7,798 bases of DNA from an uncultured Brevundimonas sp. (GCA_946481425.1 CAMLNT010000101.1:1-7798), one strand, 5' to 3'; positions 1 to 7,099 are shown, counted from the stretch's first letter. Program-made: numbers and translations. The notes: a model not told the origin generated them from the letters alone.

Positions 1-482
1 AGCAGGAACGCCTTCTGCAGCGTCGTCAGGGTCCGGTTCACCGCCCAGGTCGAGGCGAAGGGCCCGAAATAGTCCCCCTTGATCGTGTGGGCGCCGCGAT
101 GCTTGCGCACCTGCGGCGCCGGATGATCCCGGCGGATCATCAGCTCGGCGAAGGACTTGTCGTCCCTGAGCACCACGTTGAAGCGGGGCTTCAGCTTCTT
201 GATGAAGTTGCTCTCGAGGAGAAGCGCCTCGGTCTCGGTCTTCGTCGAGACGAACTCCATCGACCGGGTCAGGGCCACCATGTGGGCGATGCGCTGGGTG
301 TGGAAGCGCCCCTGCGCGTACTGGGTCACCCGCTTTTTGATCGAGCGCGCCTTGCCGACGTAGAGGCACGACCCGTCCTCGCCGTACATGCGATAGACGC
401 CCGGCCCGTCCGGCGCGCGCTTCGCCTCGTCGCGGATCAGGTCCGCGGCCTTCAGCGGGTTCGATTCGGGGGCTTCGCTCAC
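1..482 (-). CDS. uvrC: UvrC, excinuclease ABC subunit C (N-terminal part, runs off the left edge)
   Basis: UvrC makes the dual incisions of nucleotide excision repair after UvrA and UvrB have marked the lesion. About 160 N-terminal residues of a protein usually near 600 are present. They contain the GIY-YIG nuclease domain that makes the 3' incision: GVY at residues 28-30, YVG at 41-43, the KKRV segment with a likely catalytic Arg near 51, and [17 protein letters not shown] from residue 86, whose Glu90 matches the family's metal-binding Glu. The chosen start is GTG at 480-482. The frame is open upstream only to a stop at 555-557 and has no ATG or GTG before this one, and the resulting [10 protein letters not shown] start is a normal length before the GIY domain. 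A GAGG lies only 2-3 bases before the GTG, which is tight for a ribosome-binding site. The gene is divergent from cysD. The family call is very secure; the exact start is less so. Confidence 0.95.
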   Translation of the reverse strand, partial: MSEAPESNPLKAADLIRDEAKRAPDGPGVYRMYGEDGSCLYVGKARSIKKRVTQYAQGRFHTQRIAHMVALTRSMEFVSTKTETEALLLESNFIKKLKPRFNVVLRDDKSFAELMIRRDHPAPQVRKHRGAHTIKGDYFGPFASTWAVNRTLTTLQKAFL

Positions 483-606
483 GACCTCGATATAGGCGCG
501 TCCGGTCCGCGACGCGATGGATCGGGCCGCCTTGATCGCGGCCGGTCCTTCGGCCTATGCGACAACGACGGCTCGCAGGCCGGCGCCAAAGAAAGTTCTC
601 TCCGCC
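483..606. promoter_or_regulatory. Divergent uvrC/cysD intergenic region, promoters not resolved
   Basis: These 124 bases separate the uvrC and cysD starts and must hold at least one promoter if the two genes are independently transcribed. On the plus strand, TTGATC (532-537) and TATGCG (556-561) lie 18 bases apart and resemble a weak vegetative promoter. A 5-bp inverted repeat, GGCCG (540-544) with CGGCC (551-555), sits in its spacer. A GAAAG at 591-595 could be a weak ribosome-binding site for cysD. I see no riboswitch. The promoter match is poor enough to be chance. Confidence 0.3.
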
Positions 607-1512
607 ATGGCGTCGCTGTCCCGCCACCTCCAACGTCTGGAAGCCGACAGCCTGCATATCCTGCGCGAGACGGCCGCCGAGTGCGCCCGGCCGGTCATGC
701 TCTATTCGGCCGGCAAGGATTCAGCGGTCCTGCTGCATCTGGCGCGCAAGGCCTTCTTCCCCGCGCCGCCGCCCTTCCCGCTGCTTCACGTCGATACGAC
801 GTGGAAGTTCCGCGACATGTACGCCTACCGGGATCGCATGGCCGCCGAGAGCGGCATGGACCTGCTGATCCATCGCAATCCCGAGGCCGAGGCCCTGGGG
901 ATCAATCCCTTCGAGCATGGCTCGACGGTCCATACCGATCTCTGGAAGACCCAGGGGCTGAAACAGGCGCTCGATCACCATGGGTTCGACGCCGCGTTCG
1001 GGGGCGCCCGTCGCGACGAGGAGCGCAGCCGCGCCAAGGAACGGGTCTTCTCGCTTCGCTCAGCCAGCCATCGCTGGAACCCCCGGGAGCAGCGGCCCGA
1101 GCTCTGGCGGCTCTACAACACGCGGCTCCGGCCCGGCGAAAGCCTGCGCGTCTTTCCGCTCTCCGATTGGACCGAGCAGGACGTCTGGGCCTACATCCAG
1201 GCCGAGGGCCTGCCCGTGGTTCCGCTGTATTTCGCCGCGCCCCGGCCGGTCGTCCGGCGCAGCGGCCAGTGGGTTATGGTGGATGACGATCGGTTCCCGC
1301 TGCAGCCCAATGAAACGCCCGAGATCCGCCGCGTGCGTTTCCGAACCCTCGGCTGCTATCCGCTGACCGGCGCCGTCGAAAGCCAGGCCTCGAGCGTCGA
1401 CGAGATCATCGCCGAAACGGCCCTGTCGGGCCTCTCCGAGCGGCAAGGCCGCCTGATCGATCACGACCAGACCGCCTCAATGGAGCGCAAGAAGCAGGAG
1501 GGCTATTTCTGA
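607..1512 (+). CDS. cysD: CysD, sulfate adenylyltransferase small subunit
   Basis: CysD is the catalytic subunit of ATP sulfurylase. It adenylates sulfate to APS, with the reaction driven by GTP hydrolysis in CysN. The protein has 301 residues, close to the 302 of E. coli CysD, and can be followed against it along its length. It has the PP-loop SAGKDS at residues 34-39, the [16 protein letters not shown] block at 57-72, the basic motif [16 protein letters not shown] at 131-146, [14 protein letters not shown] at 246-259, and the usual KKQEGYF-type C terminus. The reading frame is open back to an ATG at 517, but residues before the ATG at 607 have no counterpart in the family, and [15 protein letters not shown] aligns directly with the E. 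coli N terminus. The stop codon shares one base with the cysNC start (TGATG), indicating coupled translation. Cytoplasmic; expected to respond to sulfur supply, although no operator is visible. Confidence 0.96.
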   Translation: MASLSRHLQRLEADSLHILRETAAECARPVMLYSAGKDSAVLLHLARKAFFPAPPPFPLLHVDTTWKFRDMYAYRDRMAAESGMDLLIHRNPEAEALGINPFEHGSTVHTDLWKTQGLKQALDHHGFDAAFGGARRDEERSRAKERVFSLRSASHRWNPREQRPELWRLYNTRLRPGESLRVFPLSDWTEQDVWAYIQAEGLPVVPLYFAAPRPVVRRSGQWVMVDDDRFPLQPNETPEIRRVRFRTLGCYPLTGAVESQASSVDEIIAETALSGLSERQGRLIDHDQTASMERKKQEGYF

Positions 1513-3371
1513 TGCAGCCCGTCGCTTCCGATCGCGGCCTGTTGCGCCTGATAACCTGTGGCTCCGTTGACGACGGCAAGTCGACCCTGATGGGCCGGCT
1601 TCTGCACGATGCCGGGGGTGTCCCGCGGGATCAGCTCGAGACGCTCTCGGCGGAGTCCCGGCGCGCCGGGGCGGGCGAGGCACTGGACTTCTCGCTGCTG
1701 TTCGATGGCCTCGAAGCCGAACGCGAGCAGGGCATCACCATCGATGTCGCCTACCGCTACTTCGCCACACCGCGCCGCAGTTTCATCGTGGCCGACGCCC
1801 CGGGCCACGAGCAGTACACGCGCAACATGGTCACGGGCGCTTCGCGGGCGGATCTGGCGATCGTCCTGGTCGACGCGACCCGAGGCGTGTTGGCCCAGAC
1901 CCGGCGCCACGCCTGTCTGGTCGGCCTGCTCGGCGTCCGGCAGGTGGTGCTGGCGGTGACCAAGATGGATGTCGTCGGCTGGGACCAAACCCGCTTTGAG
2001 GCGATCGAAGCCGATTTCCGCGCCTTCGCGGGCCGAATCGATCTGGAGACCGTCACGGCCATCCCGGTCTCGGGGATCGATGGTGGCAATGTCGTCGTGC
2101 CGGCCCAAGGCACCGACTGGTACGCCGGCCCCACCCTGCTCAGCCACCTCGAGACGGTCGACGTCGGGCAGGACACCCTGGCGACCGAACCGTTCCGGAT
2201 GCCGGTCCAGATCGTCAATCGCTCTAGAGACGGCGAGCGCGCCCACGCCGGACTGATCGCGTCGGGGACCGTCCGACCCGGTGACGCCATCCGTTGCCAG
2301 CCCTCGGGCCGCGAGACGACCGTACGCCGCATCACCACCTTCGACGGCGACCTGGCCTCCGCCTCCGCAGGCCAGTCGGTGAGCCTCGTCTTCGCGGACG
2401 AGATCGACTGCTCGCGCGGTGATGTGATTTCGACAGCGGCAGCGTCGGCCGAGGTGGCGGACCAGTTCGAAACGACCGTCTTCTGGATGTCCGACCAGAC
2501 CCTGATCGTCGGGCGCCAGTACTGGCTCAGGATCGGGACCGATCTGGTCCCCGCCCAGGTCACCGAGATCAAGCACCGGCTGAACGTCGACACCCTCGAA
2601 CGGCTGGCCAGCAAGACGCTCGAGCTGAACGCCATCGGCGTCTGCAACCTGTCGCTGGACCGGCCGGTTCCCTTCGCCCCCTATGCGGAGAACCGCGACC
2701 TCGGCGGCTTCATCCTGATCGACCGCATGACCAACGCCACGGTCGGCGCCGGCGTGATCCATTTCGCGCTGCATCGCGCCTCGACGGTCCAGTGGCAGCC
2801 GATGGCCGTCTCGGGCGCGACCCGAGCCGCGGCGCTTGGCCAGAAGCCGGCCATCCTGTGGTTCACCGGCTTGTCGGGCTCAGGCAAGTCGACCTTGGCC
2901 AACCGGCTCGAGAGCCGTCTTCAGGGCGAAGGCCGGCACACCTATCTGCTGGACGGCGACAACATCCGGCACGGCCTGTCGCGCGACCTGGGCTTCACCG
3001 AGGCGGACCGCGTCGAGAACATCCGCCGCGTCGCCGAGGTCGCGCGCCTGATGGCCGACGCGGGCCTGATCGTGCTGATCTCGGCGATCTCGCCGTTCCG
3101 CGCGGAGCGCCAGCTGGCCCGCGACCGCGCCGGCGACACGGCCTTTCTGGAGATTTTCGTCGATGCGCCGCTGGCCGTCGCCGAGGCGCGCGATCCCAAG
3201 GGCCTGTACCGCCGCGCCCGGTCAGGCGAGATCGCCAACTTCACCGGCGTCGACAGCCCCTACGAAACGCCCGAGGCGCCGGACCTGCACATCCAGACCG
3301 CGTCCGAAGCCGTCGATCCGGCGGTAGACCGCATCCTGGCCCGCCTGCGCGCAGGCGGCGTGATCGACTGA
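1512..3371 (+). CDS. cysNC: CysN/CysC fusion: sulfate adenylyltransferase GTPase subunit plus APS kinase
   Basis: This 619-residue bifunctional protein combines the regulatory GTPase of ATP sulfurylase with adenylylsulfate kinase, so that with CysD it takes sulfate to PAPS. The N-terminal GTPase (about 1-430) is of the EF-Tu/EF-1alpha type: P-loop GSVDDGKS at 17-24, switch motif DAPGH at 95-99, and TKMD at 150-153 as the guanine-specificity motif, followed by two beta-barrel domains. The C-terminal kinase (about 445-619) has P-loop GLSGSGKS at 453-460, LDGDNIRHGLSRDLGF from 480, ISPFRAER at 526-533 with the Ser equivalent to the phosphorylated Ser of E. coli CysC, and DPKGLYRRARSGEIANFTG at 561-579. 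The fusion resembles NodQ-type CysNC proteins, common in alphaproteobacteria. The start ATG overlaps the cysD stop and no clear independent ribosome-binding site is needed. The only small oddity is Thr instead of Asn in the NKxD motif, which is tolerated in some GTPases. No frameshift is visible. Confidence 0.97.
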   Translation: MQPVASDRGLLRLITCGSVDDGKSTLMGRLLHDAGGVPRDQLETLSAESRRAGAGEALDFSLLFDGLEAEREQGITIDVAYRYFATPRRSFIVADAPGHEQYTRNMVTGASRADLAIVLVDATRGVLAQTRRHACLVGLLGVRQVVLAVTKMDVVGWDQTRFEAIEADFRAFAGRIDLETVTAIPVSGIDGGNVVVPAQGTDWYAGPTLLSHLETVDVGQDTLATEPFRMPVQIVNRSRDGERAHAGLIASGTVRPGDAIRCQPSGRETTVRRITTFDGDLASASAGQSVSLVFADEIDCSRGDVISTAAASAEVADQFETTVFWMSDQTLIVGRQYWLRIGTDLVPAQVTEIKHRLNVDTLERLASKTLELNAIGVCNLSLDRPVPFAPYAENRDLGGFILIDRMTNATVGAGVIHFALHRASTVQWQPMAVSGATRAAALGQKPAILWFTGLSGSGKSTLANRLESRLQGEGRHTYLLDGDNIRHGLSRDLGFTEADRVENIRRVAEVARLMADAGLIVLISAISPFRAERQLARDRAGDTAFLEIFVDAPLAVAEARDPKGLYRRARSGEIANFTGVDSPYETPEAPDLHIQTASEAVDPAVDRILARLRAGGVID

Positions 3372-3420
3372 CACGCCGAGGCTGGCGGGAGTCGGTCGGC
3401 TTCGCTAAGACCGCGCCGCG

Positions 3421-3440
3421 GCGCCCCGCCAGAAGGGCGC
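3421..3440 (+). promoter_or_regulatory. Small hairpin just upstream of the ribosome-binding site of the PLP-enzyme gene
   Basis: GCGCCC (3421-3426) and GGGCGC (3435-3440) form a perfect 6-bp stem with an 8-base loop. It ends two bases before the strong Shine-Dalgarno GGAGG (3443-3447). There is no T run after it, so it is not a classical terminator. It could modulate translation or transcript stability between cysNC and the next gene. In such GC-rich DNA a stem of this size can arise by chance. Confidence 0.25.
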
Positions 3441-3452
3441 GCGGAGGACCTG

Positions 3453-4733
3453 ATGCCCAAACACAAGAGCCTCGGCGGCCGTACGCTTTCGCCGGAAACC
3501 CTGATGATGGGCTACGGCTACGACCCGGCCCTCTCGGAAGGGGCCATCAAGGCGCCGATCTTCCAGGCCTCGACCTTCGTCTTCAAGTCCGCCGAACACG
3601 GCAAGCGCTTCTTCGAGGTCGCCTACGGCCTGCGCGAAAAGGATCCGGACGAGGCGCTCGGCCTGATCTATTCGCGGATCAACAACCCGAACCTCGAGAT
3701 CCTGGAAGACCGCCTTTCGGTCTGGGACCAGGCCGACCGGGCGCTGGTCTTCTCCAGCGGCATGGCCGCCATCTCGACGGCGGTCCTGGCCCTGTGCCGG
3801 CCGAACGATGCGATCGTCTACACGGCTCCGGCCTACGGTGGGACGGAATACCTCTTCGATCGTATCCTGCCGCGCTACGGCGTCACCGCCCATGCCGTTC
3901 CGGCAGCGGCCGGCGCCGAGGCCCTGAAGGAGGCGATGATCGCGGCCTCGAAGGCCGCAACCGAACGCGGCGGCCGCCTGGCGGTCGTCTTCGTCGAGAC
4001 CCCGGCCAATCCGACCAATGAGCTGATCGACATCGCCCGCGCCGCCGCCGATCTGGAAGCGCTGGGCCAGGCCGATCGCCCGGTCCTGGCGGTCGACAAC
4101 ACCTTCCTGGGACCGATGTGGCAGCGTCCGCTGTCGCTCGGCGCAGACCTCGCCCTGTATTCGCTGACCAAGTACGTCGGCGGACACTCCGACCTGATCG
4201 CCGGGGCCTGCATGGGCCGCGCCGACGTCATGGCCCGCGTCGCCGAGATGCGCACCATCTGCGGCACCACCAGCGACCCGCACACCGCCTGGCTTCTGAC
4301 GCGCAGCCTGGAGACCCTGCACCTGCGCATGGAGCGGTCCCAGGCCAACGCCATCCTTCTGGCCGAACGCCTTCGGGCCGACGACCGCGTGCTCGAGGTC
4401 CTGACGGCCGGCGGCGCGGGCTGCAGCGACGAACAGCGCCGCGTCTTCGAGACCCAATGCTCCGGCCCCGGCTCCACCCTGGCGATCCGGCTGAAAGGCG
4501 GCGAGGCCGAGGCCTTCCGCTTCCTGGACGCCCTGACCCTGTTCAAGCTGGCGGTCAGCCTCGGCGGCTCCGAGAGCCTGGCCTCGCATCCATCGAGCAT
4601 GACCCACTCGGACTACACGCCCCAGGCGAAGGCCCGTTGCGGCATCGGCGACAACCTGGTCCGTCTTTCCGTCGGGATCGAGAACGCCGAGGACCTGTGG
4701 GCCGACCTCGATCAGGCGCTGGCCGCCGTATAA
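3453..4733 (+). CDS. Cystathionine gamma-synthase-family PLP enzyme (trans-sulfuration enzyme family)
   Basis: This 426-residue cytoplasmic enzyme belongs to the Cys/Met-metabolism PLP family, which includes cystathionine gamma-synthase, cystathionine lyases, methionine gamma-lyase and O-acyl-homoserine sulfhydrylases. Visible hallmarks are YSR at 73-75 (phosphate contact from the partner subunit), SSGMAA at 101-106, AYGGTEYLF from 127 with the ring-stacking Tyr128, VETPANPTN from 181, DNTFLGP from 215 with the pyridine-binding Asp, SLTKYVGGHSD from 237 with the Schiff-base Lys240, SLGGSESLASHP from 369, and RLSVGIE from 404 with the carboxylate-binding Arg. The start is fixed by GGAGG at 3443-3447, five bases before the ATG. 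The exact substrate is not readable. The Cys that follows the stacking Tyr in methionine gamma-lyases is Gly here, arguing against a typical lyase of that kind. Residues about 58-70 look like an insertion relative to classical family members. It lies 81 bases downstream of cysNC on the same strand, consistent with a sulfur-related role and possible co-transcription. Confidence 0.9.
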   Translation: MPKHKSLGGRTLSPETLMMGYGYDPALSEGAIKAPIFQASTFVFKSAEHGKRFFEVAYGLREKDPDEALGLIYSRINNPNLEILEDRLSVWDQADRALVFSSGMAAISTAVLALCRPNDAIVYTAPAYGGTEYLFDRILPRYGVTAHAVPAAAGAEALKEAMIAASKAATERGGRLAVVFVETPANPTNELIDIARAAADLEALGQADRPVLAVDNTFLGPMWQRPLSLGADLALYSLTKYVGGHSDLIAGACMGRADVMARVAEMRTICGTTSDPHTAWLLTRSLETLHLRMERSQANAILLAERLRADDRVLEVLTAGGAGCSDEQRRVFETQCSGPGSTLAIRLKGGEAEAFRFLDALTLFKLAVSLGGSESLASHPSSMTHSDYTPQAKARCGIGDNLVRLSVGIENAEDLWADLDQALAAV

Positions 4734-4746
4734 GCGGCCTCAGCGC
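4716..4746. terminator. Inverted repeat spanning both stop codons of convergent genes, possible bidirectional terminator
   Basis: GCGCT plus GGCCGC (4716-4726) pairs with GCGGCC (4734-4739) and AGCGC (4742-4746), giving 11 base pairs with a two-base bulge at 4740-4741 and a 7-base loop at 4727-4733. The TAA of the upstream plus-strand gene lies in the loop, and the stop of the minus-strand hydrolase gene overlaps the bulge. Neither strand has a T run after the stem, so it is not a canonical intrinsic terminator. It may work with Rho, as an RNA 3'-end stabiliser, or as a block between converging transcripts. Confidence 0.4.
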
Positions 4747-5609
4747 AATCCGGCGACGAAGGCGGCGGCGCGTTCGCCCTCGGGGTCGCCGGCCTGGCCG
4801 AACTCGACATTGATGTCGCGGTGGCTGTCGCCGGGCGCCGGGATCACCTGGGCCCGACCACCGGCCCCGGTCAGCGCGTTCGCCAGCGCCTCGCTCTGCT
4901 CGCGAGAGTCCTCGCGGCCGGCGACGTGAAAGATCAGGAACGGCGGATAGGCCACGCCCGGCCGCACCCTCAGGGTTGGCGACAGTTCGGCCCGCTGGTC
5001 GCCGAAGGCCTGTTCGTACATCCGCTCCAGCACGCGCCCGACCGGCCCGGGGCGCCGCGGCTGAGTGGCGTCATAGCCGGCCCCGTCCAGCGGAATGACG
5101 CCCGACAGATCCGACGGCGCCATGCCGTGCGCGCCCAGATACTGCGGATCGACCCCCACCAGCGCCACCAGATGCGCGCCGGCCGAATGGCCGACCAGCA
5201 CGATAGGCCGGCCCGGCAGGCTCCGCCGGATCTGCGCCACCGCCGCCGCCAGGTCCCCAGCCTGCTCGCGCGCCGTAACCTCCGGCGCCAGGCGGTAGTC
5301 CGTCGAGATCAGCGTCAGCCCATGCCGCGCCGCGTACTCGGGCAGGGCATGGACCATCGACTTGTCCCCGAAAGCCCAGCCGCCACCGTGGACGAAGACC
5401 AGGATCGCGCCCGCGGCGCCCGGATTGTCATAGACGTCGTAGGCCTGCCGCCCGTGGGCGCCGAAGCTGACGGTCGTGTGCGGCGCGTCCGACGCCCCGT
5501 CTCCGTCGCCCCGGCCGCGCCGGCCGAAACGCCGGCGCCGATCCTGGGCGGACGCCGGGCCCGCCACCGCAAGGGCTAGGGCTGAGGTCAGCAGGGTGCG
5601 GCGGTGCAT
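4740..5609 (-). CDS. Exported alpha/beta hydrolase (carboxylesterase / BD-FAE-like)
   Basis: The 289-residue protein starts MHRRTLLTSALALAVAGPASAQ, an export signal with a twin Arg and hydrophobic core, probably Tat or Sec, with likely cleavage after ASA at about residue 21. An Arg/Gly/Asp-rich stretch at about 23-40 follows, probably a flexible linker. The hydrolase domain has the oxyanion-hole motif HGGGW at 74-78, YRLAPE at 105-110, the nucleophile elbow GHSAG at 140-144 with Ser142, a likely catalytic Asp234 in GREDS, and His263 in DSHRDIN. This pattern fits the esterase/lipase group that includes arylformamidase-like and feruloyl-esterase-like enzymes. The substrate cannot be told, but an extracytoplasmic ester hydrolase is likely. 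The start is supported by GGAG (revcomp of 5618-5621) with about 8 bases to the ATG. It is the last gene of a minus-strand cluster, 56 bases after the DMT gene, and its stop is 6 bases from that of the converging PLP-enzyme gene. Confidence 0.88.
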   Translation of the reverse strand: MHRRTLLTSALALAVAGPASAQDRRRRFGRRGRGDGDGASDAPHTTVSFGAHGRQAYDVYDNPGAAGAILVFVHGGGWAFGDKSMVHALPEYAARHGLTLISTDYRLAPEVTAREQAGDLAAAVAQIRRSLPGRPIVLVGHSAGAHLVALVGVDPQYLGAHGMAPSDLSGVIPLDGAGYDATQPRRPGPVGRVLERMYEQAFGDQRAELSPTLRVRPGVAYPPFLIFHVAGREDSREQSEALANALTGAGGRAQVIPAPGDSHRDINVEFGQAGDPEGERAAAFVAGLR

Positions 5610-5665
5610 GGGCGGCTCTCCGGATGGTCGGCGATCTAACGCCGGTTACGGCCGCGATCCGTCGC

Positions 5666-6118
5666 TCAGCTGCGCCGCACCAGCAGAACCCCGCCGATGA
5701 CCAGCGCTACGCCGGCGATCTTCCCCAGGTTGACCGGCTGGCGCGGCGCGCCGAAGGCGCCGAAATGATCGAGCACCAGGCCGAGCAGCAGCTGGCCGGC
5801 CACCATCAGGGTGATGGTGGTCGCCACCCCCAGCCGAGGCACGCCCCAGGTGGCGGCGATGACGAAGACGACGCCGCAAAGGCCGCCCATCCAGGCGTAC
5901 CAGGGCAGCGCCCGCGCCGCCGCCATGTCGGGCCGCACCTGAAAGACCAGCGCCAGCCCGATCAGGGCCAGGGTCCCGACCGCAAAAGACACCAGGGCGG
6001 CGTTCACCGCCGAGCCCACCGCCGTCGACAGCCGCGCATTGAGCGGCGCCTGGAGCGCCGTCGCCGCCCCGGCCAGAGTGACCAGGATCATGCCGCTGTA
6101 GGCGGCCCAGCCGTTCAC
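5666..6118 (-). CDS. DMT-family membrane protein, YdcZ type (DUF606)
   Basis: This is a 150-residue, very hydrophobic protein with about five membrane segments, near residues 5-24, 35-59, 72-92, 95-116 and 129-147. The LQAPLNARL motif at 22-30 and the GQLLLGLVLDHFG segment from 108 are typical of the small YdcZ/DUF606 branch of the drug/metabolite transporter superfamily. It should sit in the inner membrane; short members often work as dimers or paired subunits, but the substrate is unknown. The start is taken as GTG at 6116-6118 because it overlaps the upstream stop in a GTGA arrangement, suggesting translational coupling with the dienelactone-hydrolase gene. An ATG at 6089-6091 would shorten the protein by nine residues and still leave the first membrane segment mostly intact, so it remains possible. 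Confidence 0.87.
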   Translation of the reverse strand: MNGWAAYSGMILVTLAGAATALQAPLNARLSTAVGSAVNAALVSFAVGTLALIGLALVFQVRPDMAAARALPWYAWMGGLCGVVFVIAATWGVPRLGVATTITLMVAGQLLLGLVLDHFGAFGAPRQPVNLGKIAGVALVIGGVLLVRRS

Positions 6119-6999
6119 GCCAGGCGCTCGGCGAACAGCGCCGTCATGCGCGCCCAGCCGTCCGCCGCCGCCGCCGCGTCGAACATCGGCCGGTAGTCGG
6201 CGTGAAAGCCGTGCTGGGTCCCCGGATAGACGGTGATCCCGCTGTCTGTCCGTCCGGCCGCTGCGAGCGCCGCGCGCATCGCTTCCACGCTCTCGAGCGG
6301 AATGCCCTGGTCATTCTCTGCATAGAGGCCGATCACCGGGCAACGCAGCTCATCGGCGATGTCGACCGGCCAGGGCCGGCCTTCCTCGGCGTTCTGGGCC
6401 GGGGCCACGACGCGGCCGTACCAGGCCGCGCCCGCCTTGAAGTCGTGGGCGGCGCACGCCATCCACACGACCGTCCCGCCCCAGCAGAAGCCCGTGATCC
6501 CGGCCTTCGAAACATCGGCCCAGGACTGATTGTCCAGCCACTGCAGGGCGGCCCCGGTATCCCCCATCACCTGGGCGTAGGTCGCGGTGCGCACGATGGC
6601 CTGGATCTGGGCGAAATCCGTCAGCACGGCGGGGTCCCCCGCCCGGGCGAAATAGCCCGGCGCCATGGCCGCATAGCCCTGCTTGGCCAGCCGGCGGCAG
6701 ACGTCCTGGATATAGGCGTGCAGGCCGAAGATCTCGTTGACGACGATCACGACCGGGAACGGTCCCGCGCCCTCGGGCCGCGCCACATAGGCCGGCAGGG
6801 ACGGCGGATAGTCAGCCTCGCTCCACCCGACGAACCGGACCTCGTCCGTCACGATCCCGACCTCGTCGGTCACGACCGGCTGGGCCTCGGCTGCCAGCGC
6901 TGCGGTCGCATAGCCCGTAAACATGAGGCCTCCCAGGGTGCGGCGGGTCATCTTCAGGTCGCCCGGGCCTTCGGGCGTCGGCAAGTGATCGAGGGGCAT
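6115..6999 (-). CDS. Exported dienelactone hydrolase family protein
   Basis: The 294-residue protein carries a cysteine-nucleophile alpha/beta hydrolase domain of the dienelactone hydrolase family. Features are NEIFGLH from residue 88 with the family Glu89, the nucleophile motif GFCWGG at 170-175 with Cys172, AEND with Asp230, and QHGFH with His263, which together complete the Cys-Asp-His triad. The N terminus has TRRTLGG at 18-24 followed by a short hydrophobic stretch and ALAAEAQ, a probable Tat signal, preceded by a 16-residue hydrophilic extension. The ATG at 6999 is preferred because GGAGG lies six bases before it (7006-7010); an internal ATG at 6949-6951 would start directly at the signal. 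Family members cleave cyclic dienelactones or other small esters; the actual substrate is not readable. It is the first gene of the minus-strand cluster and overlaps the DMT gene by four bases. Confidence 0.9.
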   Translation of the reverse strand: MPLDHLPTPEGPGDLKMTRRTLGGLMFTGYATAALAAEAQPVVTDEVGIVTDEVRFVGWSEADYPPSLPAYVARPEGAGPFPVVIVVNEIFGLHAYIQDVCRRLAKQGYAAMAPGYFARAGDPAVLTDFAQIQAIVRTATYAQVMGDTGAALQWLDNQSWADVSKAGITGFCWGGTVVWMACAAHDFKAGAAWYGRVVAPAQNAEEGRPWPVDIADELRCPVIGLYAENDQGIPLESVEAMRAALAAAGRTDSGITVYPGTQHGFHADYRPMFDAAAAADGWARMTALFAERLA

Positions 7000-7005
7000 C
7001 GCAAT

Positions 7006-7010
7006 CCTCC
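7006..7010 (-). promoter_or_regulatory. Shine-Dalgarno of the dienelactone hydrolase gene
   Basis: On the minus strand this reads GGAGG, followed by six bases and then the ATG at 6997-6999. It decides between that start and the internal ATG at 6949-6951, so the long N-region Tat leader is favoured. Confidence 0.6.
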
Positions 7011-7044
7011 GGAATGGGGTCGCGACACTGCCCGCGTCGCCGCC

Positions 7045-7076
7045 AAAGGAAAAGGGGCGGCCCGAGGACCGCCCCT
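7045..7076 (-). terminator. Intrinsic terminator of the small secreted-protein gene
   Basis: Read on the minus strand, GGGGCGGTC pairs with GGCCGCCCC (bases 7075 down to 7054) as a 9-bp stem with one T-G wobble and a CTCG tetraloop. An outer A-T pair extends it, and TTTTCCTTT follows immediately (7053 down to 7045). It begins about 24 bases after the stop codon at 7100-7102. The T run is only on the minus-strand side, so it terminates the 7100-7432 gene and separates it from the hydrolase cluster. Confidence 0.85.
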
Positions 7077-7099
7077 GTTGTCGGCATGACTTTCTTGGC

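Noticed and set aside
517..606. In-frame N-terminal extension of CysD from the ATG at 517
   Set aside because: The 30 extra residues have no counterpart in CysD proteins, and the ATG at 607 aligns with the E. coli N terminus and gives nearly identical length.
87..1286. Long plus-strand open frame across uvrC and cysD
   Set aside because: It runs antisense to the GIY-YIG coding part and then out of frame through cysD; the product is Arg/Gly/Pro-rich without any domain, typical of GC-rich shadow frames.
1503..2774. Long minus-strand frame opposite cysNC
   Set aside because: Antisense shadow of a fully convincing CysN domain; no recognisable motifs.
2792..4605. Open frames of about 400 codons in other frames over the CysC domain and the PLP-enzyme gene
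   Set aside because: They cross real gene borders, have low-complexity composition and conflict with two well-supported proteins.
5624..6196. Plus-strand frame opposite the DMT gene
   Set aside because: Gln/Arg/His-rich translation typical of antisense to a membrane protein; no domain.
7054..7075. The 7045-7076 hairpin as a plus-strand terminator
   Set aside because: On the plus strand it is followed by TGTTGTCGG without a T run, and no plus-strand gene ends nearby.
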